Below are positions 9,394 through 18,793 of a stretch of 64,000 nucleotides of DNA, piece after piece. The notes beneath the pieces were generated by a model. That model was not told the DNA's origin. It saw only the letters and a program-made list of their open reading frames with translations, and ran no database searches. The DNA comes from Dehalococcoidia bacterium (lineage in GTDB: Bacteria > Chloroflexota > Dehalococcoidia > Tepidiformales > Tepidiformaceae). Position 1 is the stretch's first letter. Every line of letters begins with the position of its first letter. The stretch lies in assembly GCA_003104995.1 (NCBI GenBank), contig PQAO01000036.1, positions 1 to 64,000 of the forward strand, given 5' to 3'. The position numbers and the translations under genes are program-made.

Positions 9394-10782
9394 ATGTGGC
9401 GAAAACTCGTGGCAGGTGGACTCGCGGTGCTTTCGGGCGTGTCCATGGCATGGGCCGTGGCGGGCGGTAGCGGCACCGCGCATGAGCCGTGGACGGCCAC
9501 GGGGCGGGCACTCGCAATGCCGACGGCGGCAGTGCTTCCGCCGGTCGATGGCGCGGAGGGCAGGTTGGTGGAAGGGCTGGCCGACCTCCCATCGGCGGGC
9601 CGCATCCGGGTGCCGGCATCGGTCCCGGTCCACCGGACGCTCGCGTGGTTGGAGATTGTCACGCAGGACAATGAGACGGTTTCGTGTAGCGGCAGCATCG
9701 CCGGCGACGGGGTGGTGCTGACCTCGGCGCACTGCATTTCAGGGGCGAAGAGCGTGCGGGTGGTACCCGGGAAGGACGGTGCGAGCGAGCCGTGGGGCAG
9801 CCAGTACGGCGCCTCGGTGTCTGTGCCCTCAGGGTGGGGGTTCGGACTGCCGGCCGACTACGCGCAGTACGACATCGGCCTGGTGATCCTCCCGGACCGG
9901 CTGCTGACCAACAAGACCGGGACGTTCCCTGGCCTGCTCTCGGCGATGCCGGCCGGAGCGTTCCGGAGCAACGCCACGGAGGTGGCGGCACTCGGATTCC
10001 CGGGCGAGTGCGTTGAGTCGAGCTGTTCGAATGAGGCGCCCGTGACCGCGCTGAGCGGCAAGTTCGCCTGGGCGCTCCACGCGGGATTTGCCAGGGCCGG
10101 CGAGTCGTTCATCTACCCCGACTTCCCGGGGTCACCGGGGATGAGTGGCGCGCCCATCATCCGGGAGCGGGACATGGCCATCGTCGGCGTGGTCGATTCG
10201 GCGCTGTTCATCACCACCCGGGGGGTGCGCATCAACGCCGACTCGCAGGAGTTCCTGCAGACCGCCTGCGACTCGTTCCCGGTGTGCTCGATCGCGTTCG
10301 CGAACCCGTGGTTCCGGCTGGCCTTGCCGGGGATCGCGGGAGACACGCAGGCCACGCCACCGATGCTGACCGGCCAGGCCCTCTACTGTGCCAAAGAGGT
10401 CGCGTTCGTCGACGCCTTCACGGAGAAGGAAATCAAGTTCGCGCATTCGATGCGCGGCTTGCTCGAGACCGACATCGACCCGGCAATGCTGCTGGACCCG
10501 AACCTCAAAGCGCTCTTCGTTCAGCAGGTCGGCGCGGCGGTCGGGGATGCGCTGGAGGTGAAAGCGCTGGAGTCGCCCGATGCACGGTTCGACCCGTTCC
10601 ACAGTTCGCTCGACGCCGGGATCGACGACATCCTGGCCGGCCTCGTGGCGATGAACGACGCGATCGCGACCGGGAACCTCGTGTCCATGCTGGCGGCGAT
10701 ACAGGCGCTGGGCGAGGCAAACCTGCACATCATGGCGGCCCAGGGGCAGTACCCGAGCATCGATCCGGTCTGCCAAAAGTGA
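9394..10782 (+). CDS. Secreted trypsin-like serine protease, 462 aa
   Basis: Exported S1-family protease. ATG at 9394 is chosen over the longer open frame because it follows an AGGAGGG site and starts a signal peptide (residues 1-24, MWRKL then a hydrophobic core). The catalytic triad is visible: His113 in TSAHC, Asp160 in YDIGL and Ser251 in PGMSGAP. The protease fold ends near residue 300; about 160 further residues form an alpha-helical extension without recognised motifs. It could process extracellular proteins or peptides; no adjacent substrate is obvious. A 12-bp hairpin follows the gene, so it is probably monocistronic. Confidence 0.88.
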   Translation: MWRKLVAGGLAVLSGVSMAWAVAGGSGTAHEPWTATGRALAMPTAAVLPPVDGAEGRLVEGLADLPSAGRIRVPASVPVHRTLAWLEIVTQDNETVSCSGSIAGDGVVLTSAHCISGAKSVRVVPGKDGASEPWGSQYGASVSVPSGWGFGLPADYAQYDIGLVILPDRLLTNKTGTFPGLLSAMPAGAFRSNATEVAALGFPGECVESSCSNEAPVTALSGKFAWALHAGFARAGESFIYPDFPGSPGMSGAPIIRERDMAIVGVVDSALFITTRGVRINADSQEFLQTACDSFPVCSIAFANPWFRLALPGIAGDTQATPPMLTGQALYCAKEVAFVDAFTEKEIKFAHSMRGLLETDIDPAMLLDPNLKALFVQQVGAAVGDALEVKALESPDARFDPFHSSLDAGIDDILAGLVAMNDAIATGNLVSMLAAIQALGEANLHIMAAQGQYPSIDPVCQK

Positions 10783-10823
10783 GAGGTCTTGGCGGCGGCT
10801 GACGAGACTGCAGCGTTTGCGTC

Positions 10824-10855
10824 CTGCTGTCCGGGTGCTCGTGCCCGGGCAGCAG
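10824..10855 (+). terminator. Strong GC hairpin after the protease gene
   Basis: Twelve-base-pair stem CTGCTGTCCGGG / CCCGGGCAGCAG with one G-T wobble and an 8-base loop, 41 bp past the protease stop codon. There is no T run after it, which is common for terminators in high-GC genomes. Confidence 0.6.
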
Positions 10856-10910
10856 CGGGTTGAGGGCGGTTCCGCCAAAGAAGACAGGCGCCAATACTGT
10901 CCCCAGTTCC

Positions 10911-11996
10911 ATGGACATCCTGACTATCATCCTCTTCGTCGCGGGCGGAGTGCTGCTCGTTGCCGGCGCGGAGGCCCTCGTACGCGGCGCCGCGCGGATC
11001 GCGGTGTCCGCGGGCATCTCGCCGCTTGTGGTCGGGCTGACGGTGGTTGCGTTTGGGACGGGCGCCCCGGAGCTGGCCGTCAGTTTCTCATCGGCGTTGA
11101 CCGGCGGCGCGGACATCGCGGTTGGCAACGTGGTCGGCAGCAACATCATGAACGTGCTCTTCATCCTGGGGGTTTCAGCCCTGGTTGCGCCGCTCGTGGT
11201 GGCGCAACAGCTGATCCGCCTCGATGTGCCGTTGATGATCGGGGCGAGCGTGCTGCTCCTGGCCTTCGCGGCAAGCGGGACGATCAGCACGCTCGAAGGT
11301 GGTGTGCTCGTCCTGGGCATCGTGGGCTACACCGTATGGGCGATCCGAAAGAGCCGCCGTGAGAGCCGCCAGGTGGCAGCGGAATACGAGTCCGAGTTCG
11401 AGTACGGCCGCAGCCGGGGCGGCGTGTTGTTCGATGTCTCGCTCGTCGTCGTCGGGGTTGGGCTACTGCTGCTGGGTTCGAAGTGGTTCGTCGATGGGGC
11501 GACCGAGTTCGCGGAACTGCTTGGCGTGAGCGAGCTCGTGATTGGCCTGACCATCGTCGCGGCCGGCACTTCGATGCCTGAGGTCGCGACATCGGTGCTG
11601 GCGAGCATCCAGGGGGAACGCGACATCGCGGTCGGCAACGTGGTGGGGAGCAACCTGTTCAACATCCTGGGGGTGCTGGGGCTGACCGCGCTCGTCGCCG
11701 ACGGCGGGATAGCGGTGGCGGATGCGGCCTTGCGGTTCGACATGCCGGTAATGCTGGCCGCGGCGGTGCTCTGCCTCCCGATCGTCGTCGGTGGAAGGAT
11801 CAACCGCTGGGAAGGCGGGCTGTTCCTCGCCTACTACCTCGCGTACACGGTCTACCTGCTGCTGGATGCCTCGGGGCACGACGCGCTCGGGGAATACAGC
11901 GCCATCATGCTCTGGTTCGTAGTGCCGGGGACAGCGATCACCCTGGCGATCCTGATGGTCCGCGCCATCCGCCGCGGCGAGGCCATCCCGGCCTGA
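10911..11996 (+). CDS. Calcium/sodium antiporter (YrbG/CaxA family), 361 aa
   Basis: Inner-membrane exchanger that extrudes Ca2+ in return for Na+ (possibly with K+). Ten or so hydrophobic segments are present. The two inverted alpha repeats that bind the ions are plain: GAPELAVS with GNVVGSNIMN near residues 45-80, and GTSMPEVATS with GNVVGSNLFN near 220-255. The length fits the family. The ATG at 10911 is chosen because it directly precedes the first helix; the open frame starts 51 bp earlier. Flanking genes do not suggest a dedicated partner. Confidence 0.92.
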   Translation: MDILTIILFVAGGVLLVAGAEALVRGAARIAVSAGISPLVVGLTVVAFGTGAPELAVSFSSALTGGADIAVGNVVGSNIMNVLFILGVSALVAPLVVAQQLIRLDVPLMIGASVLLLAFAASGTISTLEGGVLVLGIVGYTVWAIRKSRRESRQVAAEYESEFEYGRSRGGVLFDVSLVVVGVGLLLLGSKWFVDGATEFAELLGVSELVIGLTIVAAGTSMPEVATSVLASIQGERDIAVGNVVGSNLFNILGVLGLTALVADGGIAVADAALRFDMPVMLAAAVLCLPIVVGGRINRWEGGLFLAYYLAYTVYLLLDASGHDALGEYSAIMLWFVVPGTAITLAILMVRAIRRGEAIPA

Positions 11997-12006
11997 GCCA
12001 GGGCTG

Positions 12007-12420
12007 CTACCGCTCCATGATGACCTGTCCGGCCTGGAGCACGCGGTCGACCCGGATCATGATCGCGGCGCCCTTGCGCTCGGGGTCGCGGTCGAGTTCG
12101 AACGGGATGGTGCGGTCCATCACCTGTTGGCGTACCTCACCTTCGGTCAGCACGGTTGCCTGGCCGAACATCTTCCAGGCGGTGCGTGTCTTCGCGTTGC
12201 GGTAGAGCACGCAGGCGCCGGGGTTTTCCTGGAAGTTGCGGAAGGTGGTGCCGAGGGCGCGCTCCCAGAAGGCGACGTGGTCGCCATCGAAGACCATCGC
12301 GCTCCCCTTGAAGGCGATGTCGGGCAGGCCGTCCTTGCCCGCGGAGGCGATGAGCACGGGCGCGCCGTCGGCCAGGGCTGTCTCGAAGGCAGCCTTCATT
12401 TCATCGGTGAGTGCAATCAA
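12007..12420 (-). CDS. Pyridoxamine 5'-phosphate oxidase-like split-barrel protein, 137 aa
   Basis: Small flavin- or F420-binding split beta-barrel of the PNPOx-like superfamily. Evidence is the overall pattern: N-terminal helix, ALADGAPVLIASAGKDGLPDIA strand region, RNFQENPGACVLYR and a C-terminal EVRQQVMDR helix. Such proteins reduce or oxidise diverse substrates, often with F420H2 in lineages that have it, and an LLM oxidoreductase is nearby. The start is TTG at 12420, preceded by GGGAG at suitable spacing; ATG seven codons later is an alternative. The exact substrate cannot be inferred. Confidence 0.82.
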   Translation of the reverse strand: MIALTDEMKAAFETALADGAPVLIASAGKDGLPDIAFKGSAMVFDGDHVAFWERALGTTFRNFQENPGACVLYRNAKTRTAWKMFGQATVLTEGEVRQQVMDRTIPFELDRDPERKGAAIMIRVDRVLQAGQVIMER

Positions 12421-12644
12421 CTGGTGGTACTCCCAAAGAGTCTACGTGTGATTGGTAGCTTACCAGAAGTCGGGGGGTGTGGTTCGGAAGCTCGCAGGGC
12501 GGGATTCCGCCGTGGGGAAGGGGAAGGGCGAAGCAAGGCGGGCGGAGTTGACGCGGCCGCGATGCCGGGCAAGACTCAGGCCCACGTACCACTCCCGCCG
12601 GGTGGGCCGGGGCGATCCCGGCGCCCGGCGCCGCGAGGTTTCCG

Positions 12645-13679
12645 ATGACCGAACCGTCTCTCGAACAACTGATCGACGTCCGCGCCCTCGAGCGTTTCGT
12701 AAATGAGCAGGTGCCCGGCGGGCCAGGGTCGCTGGACGTCCAGAAGCACGTCGCCGGGTTTTCGAACGAGACCTTCTACGTTTCGCGCGGTAACGATCAC
12801 TGGGTGCTCCGGAGGCCGCCCCGAGGCCCGCTGCTGCCGACGGCGCACGACGTGGTACGCGAGTACCGGTACATCTCGGCGCTTTACGGCAAGGCTCGCG
12901 TGCCGCGGCCGGTCGCGGTCTGCGAAGACCCGAGCGTCATCGGCGCGCCGTTCTACCTGATGGAACGGAAAGACGGGGTGGTCATCCGGGCAGACATGCC
13001 GGCTGCGTACGACCACCCGGCTGCCCGGGCGAAGGTCGCGGAAGAGATGATCGACGCGCTGGTGGAACTGCACGCGGTGGACTTCGAGGCGGCAGGGATC
13101 GGTGGAAAGGGCGATACCTACCTCGAACGCCAGGTGGGGCGCTGGAGCAAGCAGTGGGAGCTGACCCAACCCCGGACGCGGCCGCTGCCCGGGCTGGACG
13201 CGGTGACCGAATGGCTCCGGAAGCGTATCCCGGCGACCGACGCGGTGAGCATCGTCCACGGCGACTACAAGCTCGACAACGTCATGTACGCCAACGACCA
13301 GCCACGGCTAATCGCCATCTTCGACTGGGAGATGGCCACCATCGGCGACCCGCTGGCAGACCTGGGGTGGCTGCTTTCGAACTGGGGCAACCCGGGCGAC
13401 CCGCCGAACACGCGGACGCTGAACGAGGGCCCACGGGTGACCGAGCTGGAGGGATTCCCGGGGGTGGATGAGATGGCGGCCCTGTACGAGCGGAAGAGCG
13501 GCCGGTCGATGAAGCACTTCGCCTTTTACCATGTGCTGGCCGTGTACAAGCTGGCGATCATCCTCGAGGGGCTGTACATGCACTACCTCGAAAAGACCGC
13601 GTCCAACCCGGCGAGCGCCGAGTTCGAGTGGTACGTACCGGTACTGGTCGACCGGATGCACCGGCTGATGGGGGAGTAG
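12645..13679 (+). CDS. APH-family phosphotransferase, 344 aa
   Basis: Aminoglycoside-phosphotransferase/choline-kinase fold enzyme of the subgroup that travels with acyl-CoA dehydrogenases. Visible motifs: HGDYKLDNV (catalytic loop Asp and Asn), IAIFDWEMATIGDPLADLG (metal-binding Asp) and an N-terminal ATP-binding region with VLRRPP. In this subgroup the substrate is probably a small hydroxy compound or hydroxyacyl-CoA rather than an antibiotic. GAGG before the ATG supports the start. It is followed after 3 bp by an LLM oxidoreductase, so the two form an operon. A paralogue lies at 55718-56788. Confidence 0.88.
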   Translation: MTEPSLEQLIDVRALERFVNEQVPGGPGSLDVQKHVAGFSNETFYVSRGNDHWVLRRPPRGPLLPTAHDVVREYRYISALYGKARVPRPVAVCEDPSVIGAPFYLMERKDGVVIRADMPAAYDHPAARAKVAEEMIDALVELHAVDFEAAGIGGKGDTYLERQVGRWSKQWELTQPRTRPLPGLDAVTEWLRKRIPATDAVSIVHGDYKLDNVMYANDQPRLIAIFDWEMATIGDPLADLGWLLSNWGNPGDPPNTRTLNEGPRVTELEGFPGVDEMAALYERKSGRSMKHFAFYHVLAVYKLAIILEGLYMHYLEKTASNPASAEFEWYVPVLVDRMHRLMGE

Positions 13680-13682
13680 ACG

Positions 13683-14693
13683 ATGCGAAAGCGCCTGGCA
13701 CTCTCGGTCCCGTTCGAGGGATTCACCCTTGCGGAGCACGCGGAACTTTCGCGCGAGGCGGAACGGCTCGGTTACACGGATGCCTGGTCGCTCGAAGTGG
13801 ACGGTACCGACTGCTTCACGCCGCTGGCCGTAGTGGGTGGCGCAACACAGATGCGGCTCGGGACAGCGATCGCGAACGTGTACACGCGCGGCCCGGCCAC
13901 GCTGGCCCAGTCCGCGGCGAGCATCGCCGAAGTTGCGCCCGGGCGGTTCAACCTGGGCATCGGCTCGGGGTCGCAGCCGATCGTGGAGATGTGGAACAGC
14001 GGCAGCTTCAGCAAGCCGGCAACGCGCGTCCGCGAGATGGTCCAGTTCCTGCGCCAGGCGCTGGCGGGCGAGCGGGTGGTGTTCTCCGGCCAGACGTTCC
14101 ACGTGGATGGGTTCCGGCTTTCGCGGCCGGTCGAACAGCCCATCCCGATCCACGTCGCCGCGCTGCGCGAGGGCATGCTCAAGGTTGCGGGTGAGTTTGG
14201 CGACGGCGCGATCATCAACTGGCTTTCGGCCGAAGATTGCCTTCAGTCGATCGCGGTGGTGAGGGCGGCGGCGGCGGCTGCGGGGCGCGACCCGGGAGCC
14301 ATCGAGATCACGGCCCGCCTGATGGTGAACATTGATCCCCCGGGCCCTGACGCGGACATCGGCCAGCGGCGGCTCATCAATGCGTACCTGAACGTGCCTG
14401 TCTACCGGTCGTTCCACGAATGGCTTGGCAGGGCCGATTCCCTCAAGGGCATGTGGGAGGCCTGGGAGGGCGGCGACCGGAAGGGCGCGGTGGCGGCGAT
14501 CCCGGACCAGGTGGTGAGCGACCTTGTCGTCCATGGCACAGCCGAAGAGCGGAACGCGCACGTACAGCGCTACCTGGATGCGGGCGTCGATACGGCTTTC
14601 CTGAACTGGTTCAGCGTGAACCCGGACCCTGCCGTCAGGCGGGATCTGACGCTGAAGGCGATGCGGGAGATGGCGCCTTCGGCCGTAGGGTAG
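13683..14693 (+). CDS. LLM-class flavin/F420-dependent oxidoreductase, 336 aa
   Basis: TIM-barrel oxidoreductase of the luciferase-like monooxygenase superfamily, which uses FMN or F420. Typical features are the N-terminal AEHAELSREAERLGYTDAW segment, the LGTAIANVYTRGP strand-loop and GRFNLGIGSGS. The length is typical of F420-dependent members, and the lack of a flavin reductase partner nearby agrees with F420 use, but cofactor choice is inference. It is translated from the APH-kinase transcript, 3 bp after that stop codon. Confidence 0.88.
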   Translation: MRKRLALSVPFEGFTLAEHAELSREAERLGYTDAWSLEVDGTDCFTPLAVVGGATQMRLGTAIANVYTRGPATLAQSAASIAEVAPGRFNLGIGSGSQPIVEMWNSGSFSKPATRVREMVQFLRQALAGERVVFSGQTFHVDGFRLSRPVEQPIPIHVAALREGMLKVAGEFGDGAIINWLSAEDCLQSIAVVRAAAAAAGRDPGAIEITARLMVNIDPPGPDADIGQRRLINAYLNVPVYRSFHEWLGRADSLKGMWEAWEGGDRKGAVAAIPDQVVSDLVVHGTAEERNAHVQRYLDAGVDTAFLNWFSVNPDPAVRRDLTLKAMREMAPSAVG

Positions 14694-14709
14694 GACACAG
14701 ACCACAGCG

Positions 14710-15981
14710 TCAGGGGAGGCGGTTGACCGGGCGCAGGAAGAGGATGGCCAGCAGGCCAATGCTGACCGCGACCGCCGCGCTCGAGACGATGGTGACCTGG
14801 GGACCCCAGAGACTCGCCTGGATGCCGGCCTGGGCGTAGCCGATAGGGATGCTGGCGCTGAATGAGAGGCCATACATGCTCATCACGCGGCCCATCATCT
14901 GGCGGTCCGTATTCTCCTGGAGAAGCGCGACAGCGAAGTTGATGAAGATGGCCGGCCCGAGAATGCCGGCGACGAAGGCGAGGGCCATCGAGAGGGGCAG
15001 CCAGGAACTGAGCCCGTAGAGCAGCCAGAAGCTCCCGCCGAAAACCAGCGAACCAGAGAGCAACCGGCCTCTCCGGCGCGAGCGGAATATGCTCATGAGA
15101 ATCGAGCCGAAAACGATGCCGGCGCCGAGCGCGCCCCAGAGAAGCCCGACATACTTGTCGGAGGCTTCGTACACGTCCTCCACCATCAGGACCACGGTCA
15201 CTGCGAACGGCCCCATCAGGAACACGCCAGGGACGGTGCCGAGGGCGAGGATGCCGAGGAGCGAGCTGTCCTTCCGCACATAGCGGATGCCCTCGGCCAG
15301 GTCGTGGCGGACGCTGCGGCCGGTGGGTACGGGCATATCGGTGGCGATCCGGCCGAAGAAGACGGCCGCGAGCGCGAGCATCGCCACTTCGGCAGCGAAG
15401 GCAACGGTAAGGCCCCACCCATCCGCGAGCAGCCCGCCGATGCTGGGCCCGCCGAACTGGAGGGTGGCCATGAACGCCATGGTCCCCCAGATAGCGCCGT
15501 TCTGAATCTGCGAGACGTGGAGGATCTGGGGCATCATGCTCTGGCGGGCGGGGTTGGTGAAGGCGCCGGCGCTGCCGACAACGGCGGCAAGGATGAAGAC
15601 CGGCCAGATGACACCCGCCTCGAAACCCGCCAGGGCGACGTACACCAGCGACACCGCCGCAGCCACGGCATAGGTGCGCACGAGGATGCGCCGCCGCTCG
15701 ACGCGGTCGGCGATGACGCCCCCGAAGAGGGCGAGTGCGGCGCCGGGGAGCGTCTGGCAGATCAGGGCGGCAGCGATGGCGGCCGCGCGCTGGTCCTCGC
15801 TTACGCGGTCGCGGATGAAGAGGGGCACGGTGACCGCCTGGATGCCCACCCCGGTCCCGGCCACAACAGAGGCGGCCCACCAGACCCGGTAGCCCGCCAC
15901 CGAGAACGGGTTGCGCGACACGACCGCTGGTTCAGTTGCGGCGGCGGCGGCGACCGGCTGCGGCAGCACTTCTTCGGTCAT
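14710..15981 (-). CDS. MFS efflux transporter (EntS/MFS_3-like), 423 aa
   Basis: Proton-driven exporter in the inner membrane with about 12 hydrophobic helices. The family is suggested by the GALALFGGVIADRVERRRILV loop between helices 2 and 3 and the NPARQSMMPQI segment, both typical of the enterobactin-exporter-like group. ATG at 15981 is chosen because the residues after it lead into helix 1 within about 25 residues; the open frame extends 30 codons further without sense. It is convergent with the LLM gene. Substrate unknown. Confidence 0.88.
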   Translation of the reverse strand: MTEEVLPQPVAAAAATEPAVVSRNPFSVAGYRVWWAASVVAGTGVGIQAVTVPLFIRDRVSEDQRAAAIAAALICQTLPGAALALFGGVIADRVERRRILVRTYAVAAAVSLVYVALAGFEAGVIWPVFILAAVVGSAGAFTNPARQSMMPQILHVSQIQNGAIWGTMAFMATLQFGGPSIGGLLADGWGLTVAFAAEVAMLALAAVFFGRIATDMPVPTGRSVRHDLAEGIRYVRKDSSLLGILALGTVPGVFLMGPFAVTVVLMVEDVYEASDKYVGLLWGALGAGIVFGSILMSIFRSRRRGRLLSGSLVFGGSFWLLYGLSSWLPLSMALAFVAGILGPAIFINFAVALLQENTDRQMMGRVMSMYGLSFSASIPIGYAQAGIQASLWGPQVTIVSSAAVAVSIGLLAILFLRPVNRLP

Positions 15982-16091
15982 GGGCGCGGAGTGTACTTGG
16001 TTCCCGGCTTGGTTGCATGAGACAACTCGCGTTGGCGCCGAAGGCCAGGCGGGCGATGCGCAGGGAGCCATGCGGCCAAAGCCGGAGGGGT

Positions 16092-16985
16092 TTAGCGGGG
16101 CGGGGGCTTCCGGAAGAGGCCTTCCTGGGCGACGCTCGCGACGCGCACGCCTTCGCGGTCGTACATGCCGGCGAACATCAGGCCCCTGGCGGCATGGGCG
16201 GCCGGGCTTTCGCTGACGTAAAGGATCCAGTCATCGAAGCGCGGCGGGCGATGGAACCACATTGCGTGGTCGAGGCTGGCAGAGGCGCCGCCGGGCATCC
16301 AGATGCCGTAGTGGTGGGCAACGGTTGCGACCAGGCCGCTGTCGCTCAGATAGACCATCGCGGCAGCGTGAAGGATCGGGTCTTCGGGGAGCGGCGCGTT
16401 CATCTTGCCCCAGACCATGCGGGCGGGCAGGCGCCCATCGCCGTCGCTTTCGCGCGTGGGGCGGGCGGCCGAACGCAGGTCGATGGGGTGGTTCATGCTG
16501 CGGCGCATGCGGTCGGCCATGCCGGGCGGGAGCTGTTCGGCCATGCGCGGCATGGCGATGGTGGTCCACCAGGGTTCGCAGGTCTCGGGGTCGGGGGCCT
16601 CGGGCATCGGCTCCTGGTGGGAGATGCCCTCTTCGGGAGCGACGAAGCTCACGGAGGCCTCGAAGATGGTGTGCCCGGCCTGGACCGCTGTGACCCTCCG
16701 GGTGAGGAAGTTGCGGCCTTCGCGGACGCGCTCAACGTTGTAGTCGATGGGGTCCTTGGGCTGGCCCGCCCGGAGGAAGTAGGCATGGAGCGAGTGGATC
16801 GCGCCGAAGCTGATGGTGCGCCCGGCTGCGACGACCGATTGGGCGAGGACGAGCCCGCCGAAGAGGCGGCCCTCTTCCTGTCCGGGCTGGCCGCGAAAGT
16901 GGTCGTAGTCTGTGGGCTCGAGGTTGAGTTGCCGGAGGAGAAAGGCAACAGCCTTATCCGGCGAATCCTGTGCGGGTTCGGTCAT
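16092..16985 (-). CDS. tesB: Acyl-CoA thioesterase II (TesB family), 297 aa
   Basis: Cytoplasmic double-hotdog thioesterase that hydrolyses acyl-CoA to free acid and CoA. The N-terminal hotdog carries GRLFGGLVLAQSVVAAGRT and HSLHAYFLRAG; the C-terminal hotdog carries SLDHAMWFHRPPRFDDWILY with the expected Asp in SLDH, then the Asp, Ser/Thr, Gln triad region. The family length is about 285-290 residues. ATG at 16985 (MTEPAQDSPDK) is chosen because homologous sequence starts there; the open frame runs 54 codons upstream. With acyl-CoA dehydrogenases elsewhere in the window it fits fatty-acid handling. Confidence 0.9.
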   Translation of the reverse strand: MTEPAQDSPDKAVAFLLRQLNLEPTDYDHFRGQPGQEEGRLFGGLVLAQSVVAAGRTISFGAIHSLHAYFLRAGQPKDPIDYNVERVREGRNFLTRRVTAVQAGHTIFEASVSFVAPEEGISHQEPMPEAPDPETCEPWWTTIAMPRMAEQLPPGMADRMRRSMNHPIDLRSAARPTRESDGDGRLPARMVWGKMNAPLPEDPILHAAAMVYLSDSGLVATVAHHYGIWMPGGASASLDHAMWFHRPPRFDDWILYVSESPAAHAARGLMFAGMYDREGVRVASVAQEGLFRKPPPR

Positions 16986-17178
16986 GCGGAAGGGACTCTT
17001 CTTGCGTCCACGCGGCATCGCCGTCGCGGCGCGGGGGATATGTGCAGCCAGCATAGCCGCTCGGAGTTTCAGCCGCATCGCCCGGAGGGACATGGTGCAC
17101 CCGCGCGGCAGCGAAGGTTCGGCCCCGGCGCCTGCGGCAGCTCCCATGCCGGCCTTGCCGGGCGCGAACCCGGGCCCG

Positions 17179-18651
17179 CTACTTCACGGTGATGGATCCG
17201 GTCATGTCCACCGGGTGGATATCACACCGGAATTTGTACGTGCCGGGTGTTCCCGGTACGTCCCACGTCAGTGTCCCGCTCTTGCCCGCGAGGATCACCT
17301 CGGGTACCGACACGGTCCCGGCATTGAATACCCCCGAGGCGGTGGCAATGTGCATATTGTGCGGCTGCAGACCCTCGTTTCTCAGCGTGATCGCAACCCG
17401 AGAGCCCGCTGTTACCTCCAACGTGTTCGGTTGGAACACGTTGTCGCCCATCGTGATGGTGATCTCCTGCGTGGCGCCACCGCCCCCACCCGGCGTTGCC
17501 GTGGCTGCCGGAGCGCCGGTCGATGTCGGGGTCGGCGACCCCTCCGCCGTCGCTGGCGATGTGGCGGTCGGCTCGGCCGCTCCGGGCTTGCCAAGGTCCT
17601 GGAACGTCCCGGGGTCTTCGTCCCCGGTCACGTGCAGGATGCCGAGACCGCCCTTCGATACGCGTGCAATCGAATGGTCCACGAGCTTGTAGTCCCCGGG
17701 CACGTCGAGCCCGAAATCGACGATCGCCGCGCCGCCCGGCGGGATGAGGACCGTCTGGATGCCCTGCAGCGGCGGGCTCATCAGCGTCCCGTACTGGTAG
17801 GCCCGGTCGAAGATTTCGCCAATGACGTGGAAGCTCGAGATCAGGTTCGGGCCGCCGTTGGTCACATACAACCGGACGGTCTCGCCCGTGTTCGCCCGCA
17901 GGACATCGTCGCCCTGGAGCGCCTTGGTCGCACCGTTGAACACAACGTACGTTGGATCTTCGGCAAGCAGCTTCGTCGAATCCAGCTGCGATACCCCGCC
18001 GGCGCCCGGCGTATCGCTCAGATAATACTCGTGCTGGCCCACGTAGAACTCTCGATCGACGGCAGGCCCGCGCGTCAGACCGTCGACCAGGATGGCGCCG
18101 TACATCCCATTGGAGATGTGGTCGGCCACGATGCCCGCCGCGCAGTGGTACACGAACAGACCCGGCACCTTCGCCTTGAACGTGAAGGCTTTCTCCTCGC
18201 CCGGCGCGACGTTCGTCGCCTCCGCCCCGCCCCCGGGCCCATTAACCGCGTGGAGGTCGATGTTGTGGAGCATCATGTTTTCGGAGCGGTTGCGAAGCCG
18301 GATCTCGACCGTGTCGCCCACTCGTACCCGGATCAGCGGCCCTGGCACTGATCCGTTGAAGTCCCACACGCGGTATTCGACCCCCGGCGCAATCTCACGT
18401 ACCTCTTCCCGGGCTTCGAGGTTAACGATCACATGCGCTGCGTCGCGGTTCACCCGCGGCGGGACATTCGGTGGCGCTACCAGCACAGCCTCGATGGTTC
18501 CCGTGGCCCCGGTCGAGCAGTTGACCCCTGTAAACATGGCCAGCAACACCACAGCGAGCAGTGGTGCATGGGTGAGCCGTATCCAGTGCTTTATGCGCCG
18601 AATGTTAATAGGGGATTTTTCATCCCAGGCAAGTTTCGCTAGTTTCCCCAT
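17179..18651 (-). CDS. nirK: Copper nitrite reductase (NirK, AniA-like) with fused cupredoxin, 490 aa
   Basis: Reduces nitrite to nitric oxide outside the cytoplasmic membrane. An N-terminal hydrophobic anchor (27-45) precedes two NirK cupredoxin domains. Ligands of both coppers are present: type 1 His129, Cys170, His178, Met183; type 2 His134, His169, His326; catalytic Asp132 and His275. The ISSFHVIGEIFDR motif is like Neisseria AniA. After a Thr/Pro linker (355-395) comes a third cupredoxin (396-490) with its own type 1 site: His431, Cys476, His479, Met483. This extra domain probably feeds electrons to the reductase. No other denitrification gene is adjacent. Confidence 0.95.
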   Translation of the reverse strand: MGKLAKLAWDEKSPINIRRIKHWIRLTHAPLLAVVLLAMFTGVNCSTGATGTIEAVLVAPPNVPPRVNRDAAHVIVNLEAREEVREIAPGVEYRVWDFNGSVPGPLIRVRVGDTVEIRLRNRSENMMLHNIDLHAVNGPGGGAEATNVAPGEEKAFTFKAKVPGLFVYHCAAGIVADHISNGMYGAILVDGLTRGPAVDREFYVGQHEYYLSDTPGAGGVSQLDSTKLLAEDPTYVVFNGATKALQGDDVLRANTGETVRLYVTNGGPNLISSFHVIGEIFDRAYQYGTLMSPPLQGIQTVLIPPGGAAIVDFGLDVPGDYKLVDHSIARVSKGGLGILHVTGDEDPGTFQDLGKPGAAEPTATSPATAEGSPTPTSTGAPAATATPGGGGGATQEITITMGDNVFQPNTLEVTAGSRVAITLRNEGLQPHNMHIATASGVFNAGTVSVPEVILAGKSGTLTWDVPGTPGTYKFRCDIHPVDMTGSITVK

Positions 18652-18793
18652 TTCCGTGCTACCTCGTAATTACCTTACCCGAATACGGGAGCCGATTAGA
18701 AGTCGCCAGCGGTAGCCCTTTCCCATTGCGCGGCCTGCGGTTTCAGCCGCATTGCGGGAAGGGTGGTGTTAGAGGTGCCGCGAGGGGGACCGC

